This document shows positions 53,921 through 64,000 of a stretch of 64,000 nt of DNA, in pieces (the first letter of the stretch is position 1; the number at the start of each line of letters is the position of its first letter). Both the position numbers and the translations under genes were made by a program. The notes below the pieces were generated by a model, which was given only the letters and a program-made list of their open reading frames with translations, had not been told where the DNA came from and ran no database searches. Source of the DNA: Hoeflea prorocentri (GTDB taxonomy: Bacteria; Pseudomonadota; Alphaproteobacteria; Rhizobiales; Rhizobiaceae); assembly GCF_027944115.1 (NCBI RefSeq), contig NZ_JAPJZI010000001.1, positions 4,464,001 to 4,528,000 on the forward strand, written 5' to 3'.

Positions 53921-54448
53921 CTATTTCTTAGCGCGATCAATGGATTCGGTAATCAGCCGCTTGGCGATATCAACGCCCTGCCAATCGCCTATTTTGACCC
54001 ATTTGCCGGGCTCGAGATCCTTGTAGTGCTCGAAGAAATGTTCGATCTGCTGCAGGGTAATGTCCGGCATATCGCTGAACGTGACGACCTTATCGTAGCG
54101 CTTGGTCAGGCGCGAGGACGGAACGGCAATGATCTTTTCGTCCTGTCCGGCATTGTCTTCCATGATCAGAACACCGATCGGCCGGGCATTGATGACACAG
54201 CCCGGAACCAGAGGCCGCGTGTTGCAAACCAGTACATCGATGGGATCGCCATCCTCTGACAGCGTATGGGGTACAAAGCCGTAATTGCCGGGATAGGCCA
54301 TCGGCGTATAGAGGAAGCGGTCAACGACCAGCGTGCCGGCATCCTTGTCCATCTCGTATTTGATCGGCTGTCCGCCGACAGGAACCTCAATAATGACGTT
54401 GACGTCATCCGGCGGGGTATCGCCGATGCTCACTGCGTCGATGCGCAT
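53921..54448 (-). CDS. ppa: inorganic pyrophosphatase
   Basis: 175 residues, family I soluble pyrophosphatase. Conserved [45 protein letters not shown] holds most active-site residues; [18 protein letters not shown] follows. It drives biosynthesis by removing pyrophosphate. An AGGA site lies eight bases upstream. A perfect 13-base palindrome (GTTGCAGTGCAAC, 54496-54508) lies 48 bases upstream of the start codon, over a likely -35 box, and may be an operator. Confidence 0.96.
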   Translation of the reverse strand: MRIDAVSIGDTPPDDVNVIIEVPVGGQPIKYEMDKDAGTLVVDRFLYTPMAYPGNYGFVPHTLSEDGDPIDVLVCNTRPLVPGCVINARPIGVLIMEDNAGQDEKIIAVPSSRLTKRYDKVVTFSDMPDITLQQIEHFFEHYKDLEPGKWVKIGDWQGVDIAKRLITESIDRAKK

Positions 54449-54549
54449 AACGTATCCTGTGTTTTATCGTTTGCGGCGGGGATAACGTTTTGTAGGTTGC
54501 AGTGCAACATATCTTTGGTCTGACGCGCGTTTTGCCGCGCACAATCAGC

Positions 54550-55740
54550 CTATACCGTCTCTTCCTCCTGCAGCGGGGACTGCGAAAAGAACACGGAGCG
54601 GCGCTCCTTGCCGAAGATGGTGATCAGAATAAGCGCAAGCGTGATCAGATAGGCGAAATAGAAGCGAGAATCATAGAGCGGGAAGACGATGAACTTGGCC
54701 GGGATCGTCACAAGCAGCGATGTCAGCGCGACGGTTTCGCGCCGGGTTATCGCGTAATTGCTGCGCAGCATCAGGGCCAGTGCGAAGACCAATGACAGCA
54801 GGACGGCCAGCCACTGTTGCTCGACCAGCGTCCGCACAACGGTCTGAACGACAATCTTGAGATAGACGGCTATGGAGAACGGCGGATCGAACCCTTCAAG
54901 CGTCGGCACATATTCCACGCTTGTGAACCACATCTGGATCCACCATCCGGGGTGCCCGCCGGTTTGCGATATGGTGATATAGGCCGCCAGTCCGGCGACG
55001 AAACTGATGATAACGCCCTTGCTGATCGGTCTGATGACGATCGACATCACCGCAAAGACGCCAACAAGGGCGAGATGGTCCGGCCGCGCGAGGACAGCCA
55101 GGAACAAGGCGATTCCGGCGCTCAGACCTCGCTCCTGAAGGTACAGCAAAACGCCCGCGACCACGAATACGGCGGAAAACAGATCGGGGGTGACGTAACG
55201 GGCGGCATCTCCAAACCCGGTCGCCATCAAGGCGATAATCGCCAAGGGCGCGTAGGGCAGGCACCGCTGGTCGTAAAGCCAAAGCAGCGTGAACAGCCCA
55301 AGCGCGGCGGCCGACATGACCGAAACCCAACGCAAGGCGGTGACCGCATCCGTTGTGCCGGTGAGGAACTCGGCAAATTCGATATACAGCATCTTGACCC
55401 GATAGAAGCCGAGCATGGTGATGAAGGCGTCGGGGTCCGTGTGCTGGGCAATGCGGTAGGGCCGGTCGGCGGTCAGGATCAGAAACTCGCCGTCGCTGAT
55501 ACTGCGGCGCACCAGATCATAGGTCGTGCTGTGAAGCTCGTGGCCGAGATAGCCATTGTTCTCCAGGACCGAGGCGACATAGGCGATCATGTCCCAGTTC
55601 GACAGCGGAAACACCAGGGCCACCGCGCAGATTGTCGCGACGTACAAAATAAGCAGAAATCCGCCCGCAAGGTCTGCGGGTTGTCTGAAAACGCGCAACA
55701 ATGGATAGTCCCCCTCGAAAACCGCGCCAAACCGGTTCAT
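54550..55740 (-). CDS. polytopic membrane protein, unknown function
   Basis: 396 residues with about ten hydrophobic segments (LLILYVATICAVALVFPL, AALGLFTLLWLYD, IALFLAVLARPDHLALVGVFAVMSIVI and others). A long extracytoplasmic loop of roughly 80 residues follows the first helix (SNWDMIAYVASVLENNGYLGHELHSTTYDLVRR). That layout with an acidic residue (D in NWDMIAY) after helix 1 is reminiscent of GT-C glycosyltransferases (PMT/ArnT-like), but no firm match can be made. Start taken at the ATG 55740. Confidence 0.65.
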   Translation of the reverse strand: MNRFGAVFEGDYPLLRVFRQPADLAGGFLLILYVATICAVALVFPLSNWDMIAYVASVLENNGYLGHELHSTTYDLVRRSISDGEFLILTADRPYRIAQHTDPDAFITMLGFYRVKMLYIEFAEFLTGTTDAVTALRWVSVMSAAALGLFTLLWLYDQRCLPYAPLAIIALMATGFGDAARYVTPDLFSAVFVVAGVLLYLQERGLSAGIALFLAVLARPDHLALVGVFAVMSIVIRPISKGVIISFVAGLAAYITISQTGGHPGWWIQMWFTSVEYVPTLEGFDPPFSIAVYLKIVVQTVVRTLVEQQWLAVLLSLVFALALMLRSNYAITRRETVALTSLLVTIPAKFIVFPLYDSRFYFAYLITLALILITIFGKERRSVFFSQSPLQEEETV

Positions 55741-55848
55741 GGCAATTGTGCACAATAGTATCGTCGCGCAAAGCGCTGCCGGACAATTGCTGGCGGTTTG
55801 GTAAACCTTTCCTGTCGCGCCTTCGTCGAACTGAACCTGTGCCGCGGC

Positions 55849-56355
55849 CTATGGCCAGACGAAGGCGATCTTTCTCAGCGGATGTTTGTCAAACGTCTCG
55901 GAGCCTTCTGCGATGTCGATGCCGCCGAGGGCCGAGTAGAAGTTGACCGCCCGATCGTTTTCTTCAAGTGTCCAGACGACCATCCCCTTGCAGCCCAAAG
56001 ATCCAAGCAGGCGCCGCGCTTCGCTGAACAGGCGGCTTCCAAGACCGATACCTTGATATTCGGGCCGCAGGTAAAGCTCGTAAATCTCCCCCTCCTGCGG
56101 CAGCGACCGTGCCCGGTTCAAGCCGAGAGTGGCATAGCCGGCGATGGTGTCTTCCACCTCAAGAACGAGAATGCTTGTCGAGCCGCGGATGGCGCGCTGC
56201 CACCAGGAATGACCGCGCCTCTCCACCATGGAAATCAGCGTGCGATAGGGGATCAATCCGGAATAGGCATGCTGCCATGCGGCACGATGGGTCTCGGAAA
56301 TCGCGACCGCATCACCGGGTTCTGCCCGCCTTACATCCACTGCCAGCGTCGTCAT
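55849..56355 (-). CDS. GNAT-family N-acetyltransferase
   Basis: 168 residues, GNAT fold: VRRAEPGDAVAISETHRAAWQHAYSGLIP (start of the domain), GEIYELYLRPEYQGIGLGSRLFSEARRLL with the acetyl-CoA loop Q-G-I-G-L-G, and WTLEENDRAVNFYSALGG. Substrate unknown. The ATG at 56355 (MTTLAVDVRRAE) is chosen; the frame is open to 56442 but adds residues outside the fold. Confidence 0.92.
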   Translation of the reverse strand: MTTLAVDVRRAEPGDAVAISETHRAAWQHAYSGLIPYRTLISMVERRGHSWWQRAIRGSTSILVLEVEDTIAGYATLGLNRARSLPQEGEIYELYLRPEYQGIGLGSRLFSEARRLLGSLGCKGMVVWTLEENDRAVNFYSALGGIDIAEGSETFDKHPLRKIAFVWP

Positions 56356-56450
56356 GACCAATCCTAACTGTTTCCGTACGCCGGGCGAAGGGTTCCGAGC
56401 CTCATGCCGGACCCTGCCCACAGAATTAAACTCTCTGGTCAAAAAAGAGA

Positions 56451-56465
56451 TTAACGGATTGTTAA
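56451..56465. promoter_or_regulatory. CtrA-type box
   Basis: TTAACGGATTGTTAA is an exact TTAA-N7-TTAA. It lies in the interval between the GNAT gene (96 bases from its start) and typA, and could serve the GNAT gene or the + strand transcript suggested by the terminator at 56589. Confidence 0.55.
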
Positions 56466-56588
56466 TCAGTGGGGCAAGTGCCGAGGGCGAAACAGCTGAA
56501 ATTCTTCTTGAAAGTTGTGGTTTTGTTCACACACAACGCGTTGTGGAAGGCGTTTAGTTGCTGTTTTTGTAACATAATCTCACCCTTG
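56466..56588 (+). other. gene-free stretch, candidate small RNA
   Basis: No protein gene is supported here. The stretch follows a CtrA-type box, contains the 14-base palindrome CACAACGCGTTGTG (56532-56545) and ends in a + strand terminator that serves no annotated gene, since both flanking genes read the other way. A short non-coding transcript of roughly 100-140 bases is a reasonable reading. Short open frames here (for example from 56469) look random. Confidence 0.3.
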
Positions 56589-56614
56589 CCGCCCCGGTTC
56601 GGGGCGGTTTGTTT
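56589..56614 (+). terminator. orphan + strand terminator
   Basis: CCGCCCCG (56589-56596) pairs with CGGGGCGG (56600-56607) over a three-base loop, followed by TTTGTTT. On the minus strand no T run follows the hairpin, so it acts in the + direction, where no gene is annotated upstream. Confidence 0.75.
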
Positions 56615-56662
56615 CGCTACGTGCAACGCTGTGCGCCACACCGCATCCGCGGCGGACATCGC

Positions 56663-58486
56663 CTAGGCCACGTTGGCGCGGGATTTTTCAAACCGTTTGC
56701 GCTCGTGAGGATCGAGATAGAGCTTGCGCAGACGGATGGATTTCGGCGTCACCTCAACCAGCTCGTCGTCCTGTATCCACGAAAGGGCCCGCTCCAGTGT
56801 CATGCGGATCGGTGGTGTCAGCTTGACGGTCTCGTCCTTGCCGGCGGCCCGGATATTGGTCAGCTTCTTGCCCTTCAACACGTTGACCTCAAGGTCATTG
56901 TCACGGGTGTGGATGCCGACGATCATGCCCTCATAGACCTTTTCGCCTGCATCGATGACCATCGGTCCGCGATCCTCGAGGTTGAAGAGCGCATAGGCGA
57001 CGGCTTCGCCGGCCTCGTTTGCGAGAAGCACGCCGCTGGAGCGGCCACCGATCTCGCCCTTGTAGGGCTGGTAATCGTGGAACAGCCGGTTCATGACGGC
57101 TGTGCCGCGCGTATCGGTAAGCAGTTCGGACTGATAGCCGATCAGCCCGCGTGTCGGCGCCAGGAAGACAAGCCGGACGCGGTTCCCGCCGGACGGGCGC
57201 AACTCGGTCATCTCGGCCTTGCGCTCGGACATTTTCTGCACGACGACGCCAGAATGTTCCTCGTCGACGTCGATCACGACTTCCTCTATCGGCTCAAGCA
57301 GCGAACCGGCATCGTCTTTCTGCATGACCACGCGAGGACGTGAGACGGCAAGCTCGAAACCTTCGCGGCGCATGGTTTCGATGAGCACAGCAAGCTGCAA
57401 CTCGCCGCGGCCCGAGACATGGAAACTGTCCTTGTCTTCGGCTTCTTCGATGCGAAGCGCAACATTGCCCTCCGCTTCCTTAAAGAGACGCTCGCGGATC
57501 ACGCGGCTTGTGACCTTGTCGCCTTCCGTTCCGGCAAGCGGCGAGTCGTTGACGATGAAAGACATCGTCACGGTGGGCGGATCGATGGGCTGGGCCTGCA
57601 AAGGCTCGTCCACCTCCGGTGCGCAGAACGTGTCGGCCACGGTTCCCTTGGTCAGGCCGGCAATCGCTACGATGTCGCCGGCCTTGCCCTCGTCGATCGG
57701 CTGGCGTTCGATGCCGCGGAACGCCAGGATTTTCGAGACCCGGCCCTGCTCCAGAAGCTTTCCGTCCCGGTCAATGACCTTGAGTGGCTGGTTCGGCTTG
57801 ATGCTGCCGGAATGAATACGGCCGGTGATGATGCGGCCGAGGAACGGGTTTGCTTCCAGGATGGTGCCGATCATGGAAAATGCGCCCTCGGCGACCGTCG
57901 GCTCTGGAACGTGTTTGACGATCAGATCGAAGAGCGGCGCCAGGCCCTCGTCGGCCGGACCTTCCGGGTTGACGTTCATCCAGCCGTCGCGGCCCGAGCC
58001 ATAAAGGATCGGGAAATCCAGCTGTTCGTCATCGGCGTCCAGCGCTGCGAAAAGATCGAACACCTCGTTGACCACCTCATCGGCCCGGCCGTCGGGCCGG
58101 TCCACCTTGTTGACAGCAACGATGGGCCTGAGCCCGACCTTCAAGGCTTTGCCGACAACGAATTTGGTCTGTGGCATCGGACCTTCCGCAGCATCGACGA
58201 GAACGATGGCGCCATCGACCATGCTGAGGATACGTTCGACCTCGCCGCCAAAATCGGCGTGGCCGGGTGTGTCGACGATGTTGATGCGCACATCGTTCCA
58301 GACAACGGAGGTCGCCTTGGCAAGGATGGTGATGCCGCGTTCCTTCTCCAATTCGTTGGAGTCCATGACGCGTTCCACGACGCGCTGGTTCTCGCGGAAA
58401 GCACCGGACTGTTTCAAAAGCTCGTCGACAAGCGTCGTTTTCCCATGATCGACATGGGCGATGATCGCAATATTGCGCAAGGACAT
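56663..58486 (-). CDS. typA: ribosome-associated GTPase TypA/BipA
   Basis: 607 residues, translational GTPase. G1 AHVDHGKTTLVDELLKQSG, G3 DTPGHADFGGEVERI, G4 NKVDRPDGRADE; then domains II and III (EF-G like) and the C-terminal domain unique to BipA (RGLIGYQSELLTDTRGTAVMNRLFHDYQPYKGEIGGR). It helps 50S assembly and growth in cold or stress. The ATG at 58486 is used. Single gene; the interval upstream has no T run terminator. Confidence 0.96.
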   Translation of the reverse strand: MSLRNIAIIAHVDHGKTTLVDELLKQSGAFRENQRVVERVMDSNELEKERGITILAKATSVVWNDVRINIVDTPGHADFGGEVERILSMVDGAIVLVDAAEGPMPQTKFVVGKALKVGLRPIVAVNKVDRPDGRADEVVNEVFDLFAALDADDEQLDFPILYGSGRDGWMNVNPEGPADEGLAPLFDLIVKHVPEPTVAEGAFSMIGTILEANPFLGRIITGRIHSGSIKPNQPLKVIDRDGKLLEQGRVSKILAFRGIERQPIDEGKAGDIVAIAGLTKGTVADTFCAPEVDEPLQAQPIDPPTVTMSFIVNDSPLAGTEGDKVTSRVIRERLFKEAEGNVALRIEEAEDKDSFHVSGRGELQLAVLIETMRREGFELAVSRPRVVMQKDDAGSLLEPIEEVVIDVDEEHSGVVVQKMSERKAEMTELRPSGGNRVRLVFLAPTRGLIGYQSELLTDTRGTAVMNRLFHDYQPYKGEIGGRSSGVLLANEAGEAVAYALFNLEDRGPMVIDAGEKVYEGMIVGIHTRDNDLEVNVLKGKKLTNIRAAGKDETVKLTPPIRMTLERALSWIQDDELVEVTPKSIRLRKLYLDPHERKRFEKSRANVA

Positions 58487-58910
58487 GAGTTCTACCTGGG
58501 GGTTTGCCGCCTGTGCGGCCTATAACATTTGCAGCGCTCATACAGGGTTTTGAGCATCTGCGAAAGGGGCTAGCGCAACAAGCGCGGAGATGGTGCAGCC
58601 CAGGCCGTGAATGATAAAATGTCGCAGGCACGCAGAGCCAGGGATGCTCTATTTAAACTTATGGTTAACAATTTCAGCGCAAAAGATTACAGGTTGCAAT
58701 TGAACGGCCGGGATGATCCGGCCGGGATTTCAGGCATGCCGTAATCATGATGACGCCGGTGCGCCCTGTCCATTTTGGGGCGGGACTGCGTTGCAGCGCC
58801 TTTGTCCGGATCACGTCATGCGCGGGTTTGTACTGACCGAGTGATGCGCGTTGCGGTTTTGATGGAAGACGTGCCGACGCTTATCCCGAACACATACGGG
58901 AGCATTTGCC
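58487..58910. other. 424-base gene-free interval between typA and the chemoreceptor
   Basis: Contains an inverted repeat CGGCCGG-N6-CCGGCCG (58705-58724) and an AT-rich stretch near 58650-58700 that probably holds promoters. No ORF with family support is present; the reading frame at 58775-58975 looks random and overlaps the chemoreceptor start. Nothing else was seen. Confidence 0.5.
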
Positions 58911-60500
58911 ATGCAGAATTCGGCAGACACGATAGATATCACGGCGCGTATGGAATTTATGGGCCTGGACGATAGCAGGGTTGAGCGGATCAAGGCGCAC
59001 AAACCTGTTATCGAGCGGGCTCTGCCGATCGGGCTCGATCGGCTATACGAGAAAATTCAGGAAACTCCTGAAACCGAAAGCTTCTTTTCCTCAACGGCGC
59101 ATATGGACAGCGCCCGCGGGGCACAGGCCGAGCACTGGTCAAGAATCTCCAATGGCCAGTTCGACGATGCCTATCTTTCACAGGTCGAGCGCATCGGCGC
59201 TGCGCATGCCCGTATCGGTCTTGATCCGCAATGGTATGTCGGAGCTTATGCGATTGTTATCGAAGAGCTGCTTTCCGCTGTCGTTTCCGAGCATTGGCCA
59301 CGCGGACTTGGTGGCAGGCGCAAAACCGGCGAGGACGATCTCCTGCAGGCCATTGTCAGCCTTGTGAAGGCGGTTTTCCTGGATATGGACCTGACCCTTT
59401 CGGTGATCGCACGGGTTGGCGAGGAAGAAAAACTCAGGGTTCAGGAAGAAGCCATCGCCGGGGAACGGCAACTGGTTTGCAGTGTATTCGGCAAAGCGCT
59501 TGAAAGCCTTGCCGCAAAGGATTTGTCCTACCGGATCGCCGATGACGTGCCCGATGCCTACGATACGCTGAAAGGCGATTTCAACGGATCGCTGGATGTG
59601 CTGATGGCGGCTTTGCGTCAGGTCGGCATCGATGCGGGTTCGATCATGAACAGTTCCAACGAAGTACGGGTTTCGTCCGATGCGCTGTCGCAACGCACGG
59701 AGCAGCAGGCAGCTTCCGTGGAGCAAACCGCGGCTGCCGTGGAACAGATTACCACCACCGTCAAATCCACGGAGACGCGGGCCGAAGAAGCAAGGCAGCT
59801 CGTGGAGCGGGCACAATGCGCTGCGGAGGATTCCAGCACCGTGGTCAACAACGCCGTATCGGCCATGGCGGAGATAGAAGATTCCTCAGGCCAGATTGCC
59901 GACATTATCGGCGTGATCGATGACATTGCCTTCCAGACCAACCTGTTGGCCCTGAATGCCGGCGTGGAGGCCGCCCGTGCCGGAGAATCGGGCAAGGGTT
60001 TTGCCGTCGTGGCGCAGGAGGTGCGTGAACTTGCGCAAAGATCGGCAAAGGCCGCGCGCGAAATCAAGCAGCTCATCACCACGTCCGGCGAACAGGTTAA
60101 ATCGGGTGTCGTCCTCGTCAACGAGGCCGGCGAAGCACTGAATTCCATTGCCGGGCAGGTGCAGGAGATCGACGAACATGTCGCCACTATCGTGGAGATT
60201 TCGCGCGAACAATCGTCCGGCCTCGTGGAAATCAATCAGGCCGTTGCCACCATCGATACCGGCACGCAACAAAATGCAGCCATGGTGGAAGAATCGACGG
60301 CCGTAAGCCACGAACTGGAGAAGGATGCGTCATCGCTGGCTGCGTTGCTCGGGCAGTTCAGACTTGCCGGGAATATCAGCAGCGCCGTGCCTGACACAAA
60401 CAGCAGGCCGACACCCGCGCCTGCCGAGCGAAAGAAATCTCCAGAGGCCATGACAAATGGTTCGACCGCTCTTGCCGAAGAGGGCTGGGCCGAGTTCTAG
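58911..60500 (+). CDS. globin-coupled methyl-accepting chemotaxis protein
   Basis: 529 residues, soluble. The N-terminal 170 residues are a sensor globin (HemAT type); His99 in [19 protein letters not shown] is the expected proximal haem ligand. A HAMP-like linker follows, then a signalling hairpin with [47 protein letters not shown] at its tip. The C-terminus is GWAEF, close to the WxxF pentapeptide that tethers CheR. No membrane helix is present. It should sense oxygen and steer swimming. The start follows GGGAGC. Confidence 0.94.
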   Translation: MQNSADTIDITARMEFMGLDDSRVERIKAHKPVIERALPIGLDRLYEKIQETPETESFFSSTAHMDSARGAQAEHWSRISNGQFDDAYLSQVERIGAAHARIGLDPQWYVGAYAIVIEELLSAVVSEHWPRGLGGRRKTGEDDLLQAIVSLVKAVFLDMDLTLSVIARVGEEEKLRVQEEAIAGERQLVCSVFGKALESLAAKDLSYRIADDVPDAYDTLKGDFNGSLDVLMAALRQVGIDAGSIMNSSNEVRVSSDALSQRTEQQAASVEQTAAAVEQITTTVKSTETRAEEARQLVERAQCAAEDSSTVVNNAVSAMAEIEDSSGQIADIIGVIDDIAFQTNLLALNAGVEAARAGESGKGFAVVAQEVRELAQRSAKAAREIKQLITTSGEQVKSGVVLVNEAGEALNSIAGQVQEIDEHVATIVEISREQSSGLVEINQAVATIDTGTQQNAAMVEESTAVSHELEKDASSLAALLGQFRLAGNISSAVPDTNSRPTPAPAERKKSPEAMTNGSTALAEEGWAEF

Positions 60501-62551
60501 GTCCCGACTGTCGTCGCAAGGCCCTTCTTCTTCAACATGGCGCCGGCATCGGGCATTTTTCCGCGAAAGGCGACATAGGTCTCCTCCGGATCGATGCTGC
60601 CGCCAGCCGAATAGATGTGTTGATGGAGCCTTGTGGCGGTCTCGTCGTGGAATACGTCTCCGGTTTCCTCGAAGGCGCTGAAAGCATCGGCGTCGAGGAC
60701 CTCGGACCACATATAGGAGTAGTAGCCGGCAGAATATCCGTCGCCGGAGAAGACATGCAGGAAATGCGGCGTACGGTGGCGCATGACGATGGCCTTCGGC
60801 ATGCCGAGTTCAGCGAGCTTTTCCTCTTCGAACTGAAGCGGGTCTTCGATGCTGCCGCTGGTGTGAAACGCCATGTCGACCAGTGCCGATGCCGTATATT
60901 CGATGGCCGCGAAGCCGCCATTGAAGTTACGCGCCGCCAGAACCTTCTCAAGCAGTTCCGGCGGAATGGCCTTGCCGGTTTCGTGATGCACCGCGTAGGT
61001 CTGCAAGATCTCGGGCACGGTCAGCCAGTGTTCGTAAAGCTGCGAGGGCAGTTCGACAAAATCGCGCGACACGGACGTGCCCGAAACCGAGGGGTGATCG
61101 ACATCGGAGAGCAGGCCGTGGAGGGCGTGACCGAATTCATGGAACAGCGTTCGCGCATCGTCGAGCGACAGCAGCGCCGGCTTTCCCTCGGGCGGCTTGG
61201 CGAAATTCATGACATTGTAGATGATGGGCGCTTGCCCGTCACCGAGGCGGTGCTGTGACTGGAAGCTGCTCATCCAGGCGCCGGACCGCTTGCTTGCGCG
61301 GGCAAAATAGTCACCGAGGAAAAGGCCGATGCGCCTGCCGCTCTCATCGAAAATTTCAAACACCCGAACATCAGGGTGATAGGCTTCAATGTCGCTGCGT
61401 TCCCTCGCCGTCAGGCCGAACAGGCGATTGGCGACGGAAAAACACGCTTCAATGATCTTTTCGAGCTGCAGATAGGGTTTCAACTCGGCTTCGGAGAAGT
61501 CGAATTTCCTGGCGCGCAGCTTTTCCGAATAGTGACGCCAGTCCCACGCCGCGACGCAGTGATTATGCCCTTCTTCGGCAATCAGCGAGGCAATATCGTC
61601 TTCTTCCTTGCGCGCCCGCAACAAAGCGCGATCCCAGACCTTCATCAGGAGGCTGTTTACCGCTTCGGGCGTCTTGGCCATGGTGTCGTCAAGCTTCAGT
61701 TCGGCAAAATTGGTGTAGCCGAGCAAACGGGCTTTCTGGGCCCGCAGCTCCAGAATCCGCGAAACGGTTTCGGAGTTGTCCGTCTCGTTGCCATTGTCGC
61801 CGCGCGAGATCCATGCGGTGAAAGCCTGCTCACGAAGGTCGCGGCGTTCTGAGAAGGTCAGGAATGGTTCTATGATGGAGCGTGAGAGCGTAACGGCATA
61901 GGGTTCCGACAGTCCCCGCTCGCGAGCCGCTGCCGCCATGGCGTCGCGCAGGAAATCCGGAATGCCCTCCAGGTCCGTATCCGACGACAGTCCGAGGAAC
62001 CATGATTTTTCATCAGCGAGAACGTTCTGGCTGAACTTTGCGCCAAGGCCTGCGAGTTCTTCATTGATAGTGGCAAGCCGGGACTGATCCTGTGGCTTCA
62101 GTTTTGCGCCGGCACGTACAAAGCCTTTCCAGTGGCGCTCCAGAACGCGTGCTGCCTCTGCGCCAAGTTCCAGTTCGGCGCGGGTGTCCCACAATCGATC
62201 GATGCGGGCAAAAAGTCCTTCATTCATTGCGATCGAGGAATAGTGGCGCGCAAGTTTCGGCGCGATCTCCCGTTCCAGCGACTGGATCGTGTCGTTGCTG
62301 TGGGCGCCTGCGCGGTTCCAGAAGATCGCTGAAACCCGTTGCAACTCGTCGCCGGAGGTTTCGAGGGCAACAATGGTATTGTTGTAATCCGGCGGGGCGG
62401 GATCACCTGCGATACGGTCGATCTCGGCGCTGTGAAGCGCAAGCGCCGCGTCGAATGCCGCTTTCAGATCGCCATCGTCAATGCCTGCGAAATGCGGCAG
62501 ACCCGCCGGTCCGGTCCAATTGAAGACGCGGGAGTTGACTTCACCCATCAC
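60497..62551 (-). CDS. M3-family metallopeptidase (oligopeptidase A/Dcp type)
   Basis: 684 residues, zinc oligopeptidase of the thimet family. Zinc site HEFGH (His471, Glu472, His475) in [14 protein letters not shown], substrate loop with [24 protein letters not shown] and the C-terminal [18 protein letters not shown]. It degrades short peptides, probably in the cytoplasm, as no signal is seen. Length fits PrlC/Dcp. The last four bases overlap the chemoreceptor end on the other strand. Confidence 0.93.
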   Translation of the reverse strand: MMGEVNSRVFNWTGPAGLPHFAGIDDGDLKAAFDAALALHSAEIDRIAGDPAPPDYNNTIVALETSGDELQRVSAIFWNRAGAHSNDTIQSLEREIAPKLARHYSSIAMNEGLFARIDRLWDTRAELELGAEAARVLERHWKGFVRAGAKLKPQDQSRLATINEELAGLGAKFSQNVLADEKSWFLGLSSDTDLEGIPDFLRDAMAAAARERGLSEPYAVTLSRSIIEPFLTFSERRDLREQAFTAWISRGDNGNETDNSETVSRILELRAQKARLLGYTNFAELKLDDTMAKTPEAVNSLLMKVWDRALLRARKEEDDIASLIAEEGHNHCVAAWDWRHYSEKLRARKFDFSEAELKPYLQLEKIIEACFSVANRLFGLTARERSDIEAYHPDVRVFEIFDESGRRIGLFLGDYFARASKRSGAWMSSFQSQHRLGDGQAPIIYNVMNFAKPPEGKPALLSLDDARTLFHEFGHALHGLLSDVDHPSVSGTSVSRDFVELPSQLYEHWLTVPEILQTYAVHHETGKAIPPELLEKVLAARNFNGGFAAIEYTASALVDMAFHTSGSIEDPLQFEEEKLAELGMPKAIVMRHRTPHFLHVFSGDGYSAGYYSYMWSEVLDADAFSAFEETGDVFHDETATRLHQHIYSAGGSIDPEETYVAFRGKMPDAGAMLKKKGLATTVGT

Positions 62552-62644
62552 CTATCCCCTTTGCAAAAGGTAGGATGCGATGTAGGCGGCGGCCCGGCCC
62601 GATACAAGGGCCGGGATAAAAGTGTGATCAATGGACCGTGAGGC

Positions 62645-63862
62645 CTATTTGTCTCGCGCGGCCAGAGTGCGCAGCCGCAGAGCGTTCAGTTTGATGAACC
62701 CTGCCGCATCCTTCTGGTCGTAAGCGCCCTGATCGTCCTCGAAGGTGACAAGCTGATCGGAATAGAGGGATTTGTCGGATTCTCTGCCGGTCACGATGAC
62801 GTTGCCCTTGTAGAGCTTGAGCCGCACCTTGCCTTCAACGTCCTTCTGGCTGTGATCAATCGCCGCCTGGAGCATTTCGCGCTCGGGCGAGAACCAGAAA
62901 CCGTTATAAATCAGCTCGGCATAGCGTGGCATCAGCTCGTCTTTCAGATGCGCTGCACCGCGATCAAGCGTCAGCGATTCCATTGCCCGGTGGGCGGCGA
63001 GCAGGATGGTGCCGCCGGGGGTCTCATAGACACCGCGCGATTTCATCCCGACAAAGCGGTTTTCGACAAGGTCCAGCCGTCCGATGCCGTTGTCGCGGCC
63101 ATAATCGTTGAGGCGGGCAAAAAGCGTTGCGGGCGACAGCCGTTCGCCATTGAGGGCGATCGCATCGCCGGCGGCGAATTCAATTTCGATGTCGGTTGCG
63201 GCATCCGGTGCATCCAGCGGAGAAACGGTGCGCTGATAGACATAGGCCGGCGGTTCCTCCCAAGGGTCTTCCAGCACCTTGCCCTCGGAAGAGGAGTGCA
63301 GCATGTTGGCGTCGACCGAGAAGGGCGCTTCGCCGCGTTTGTCCTTGGGGATCGGGATCTGGTATTTCTCGGCGAATTCGATCAGATCGGTACGCGATTT
63401 GAATGACCAGTCGCGCCAGGGTGCGATGATCTTGATATCCGGATTGAGGGCGTAGGCGGCCAGTTCGAAACGAACCTGGTCGTTGCCCTTGCCGGTCGCG
63501 CCGTGGGCAATGGCATCGGCGCCGGTTTCCTTGGCGATTTCAATCAGACGTTTTGAAATCAGCGGACGGGCAATCGATGTGCCGAGCAGATAGACGCCCT
63601 CATAGGCGGCATTGGCGCGGAACATCGGGAAGACAAAATCGGCAATGAACTCTTCCCGCACATCCTCGATATAGATTTCCTTGATTCCGAGCATCTCTGC
63701 CGTTCTGCGCGCCGGCTCCAACTCATCGCCCTGGCCGAGATCGGCCGTGAAGGTGACGACCTCCGCGTTAAGTTCTGTCTGCAGCCATTTGAGGATGATG
63801 GAGGTGTCCAGCCCGCCCGAATAGGACAGGACCACCTTTTTCACATCTGTGGGAACGCTCAT
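62645..63862 (-). CDS. argG: argininosuccinate synthase
   Basis: 405 residues. It joins citrulline and aspartate in arginine synthesis. The ATP PP-loop [35 protein letters not shown] and the C-terminal synthase domain are typical. The ATG at 63862 is chosen ([17 protein letters not shown]); the frame is open to 63964 but the extra residues lie in the promoter region. The interval after it (63863-64000) has no supported gene. Confidence 0.96.
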   Translation of the reverse strand: MSVPTDVKKVVLSYSGGLDTSIILKWLQTELNAEVVTFTADLGQGDELEPARRTAEMLGIKEIYIEDVREEFIADFVFPMFRANAAYEGVYLLGTSIARPLISKRLIEIAKETGADAIAHGATGKGNDQVRFELAAYALNPDIKIIAPWRDWSFKSRTDLIEFAEKYQIPIPKDKRGEAPFSVDANMLHSSSEGKVLEDPWEEPPAYVYQRTVSPLDAPDAATDIEIEFAAGDAIALNGERLSPATLFARLNDYGRDNGIGRLDLVENRFVGMKSRGVYETPGGTILLAAHRAMESLTLDRGAAHLKDELMPRYAELIYNGFWFSPEREMLQAAIDHSQKDVEGKVRLKLYKGNVIVTGRESDKSLYSDQLVTFEDDQGAYDQKDAAGFIKLNALRLRTLAARDK

Positions 63863-64000
63863 TGTTGTTTCCGTTTTGATAAAATTGGTGCTGGCGCCGC
63901 CAGTGCGTTCGACTATGATCGCCGCGGCTGTCGTGCGCCTCTTTACAGGGTGTACCGGCAGCAATCAATTGCGCATAGGAAATGGTTCGGCATGGATTTT

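Noticed and set aside
54817-55758. 313-codon + strand open frame
   Set aside because: Antisense to a hydrophobic membrane protein; highly charged, low-complexity shadow.
57419-58525. 368-codon + strand open frame
   Set aside because: Antisense to typA.
58653-58668. TTAA-N8-TTAA near the chemoreceptor
   Set aside because: The spacer is eight rather than seven bases, so it does not fit the CtrA box.
63863-64000. possible start of a further gene at the right edge
   Set aside because: An ATG occurs in the last ten bases, but two or three codons cannot support a call.

Overview
The window reads as a chromosomal segment of an alphaproteobacterium, most likely of the Hyphomicrobiales (Rhizobiales). 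The order tsaD-gpsA-yciI-EVE facing hemC-hemD-mitofilin-hemY, the run ftsK-lolA-xthA-cNMP protein-OmpR regulator, glnK-amtB, exact TTAA-N7-TTAA (CtrA-type) motifs and CTTGAC-type -35 boxes all fit that group. It is mostly GC-rich core DNA with one short AT-rich accessory patch.

Layout. 1-2.4 kb: a yjjI-like glycyl radical enzyme (5' end cut by the window) with its yjjW activase. 2.4-12 kb: a TetR gene, an unknown gene, and a seven-gene catabolic operon (acetoacetyl-CoA synthetase, Cys-less thiolase-fold protein, DUF35 zinc-ribbon protein, MaoC hydratase, MFS carrier, aldehyde dehydrogenase, acetyl-CoA acetyltransferase). 12-14.6 kb: LysR divergent from a quinone reductase-like dehydrogenase, then MAPEG. 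14.6-18.3 kb: the accessory patch, with an IS5/IS427-type insertion sequence with recognisable ends, three unknown membrane or exported proteins, and a decayed phage terminase small subunit next to tRNA-Gly(GCC). 18.5-24.1 kb: YbaK deacylase, CnoX-like thioredoxin, AraC, amidase, Lon-N protein, Trm112, TetR. 24.1-27.9 kb: a TetR-HlyD-ABC export operon with a near-perfect operator. 28-33.7 kb: UbiH-like hydroxylase, TesB, and a nitrogen-control block (glnK-amtB and a second amt) with sigma54 promoters. 33.7-40.6 kb: ftsK, lolA, xthA, signalling genes, L,D-transpeptidase, methyltransferase. 40.6-48.8 kb: EVE, YciI, gpsA, tsaD and the haem operon. 48.8-56.4 kb: TerB, amidotransferase, MFS, YggT, DUF167, a BlaI repressor with an M56/M23 double metalloprotease, ppa, a membrane protein and GNAT. 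56.4-64 kb: typA, a globin-coupled chemoreceptor, an M3 peptidase and argG.

How the parts work together. The 4-12 kb operon could import an acid, activate it to a CoA ester, hydrate it and cleave it to acetyl-CoA units under TetR control; the substrate is not evident. The nitrogen block pairs PII with two ammonium channels behind NtrC/sigma54 signals. The BlaI/M56-M23 pair looks like a cell-wall-responsive switch in which the usual penicillin sensor is replaced by a peptidoglycan endopeptidase domain. No CRISPR array, rRNA or complete prophage was seen.
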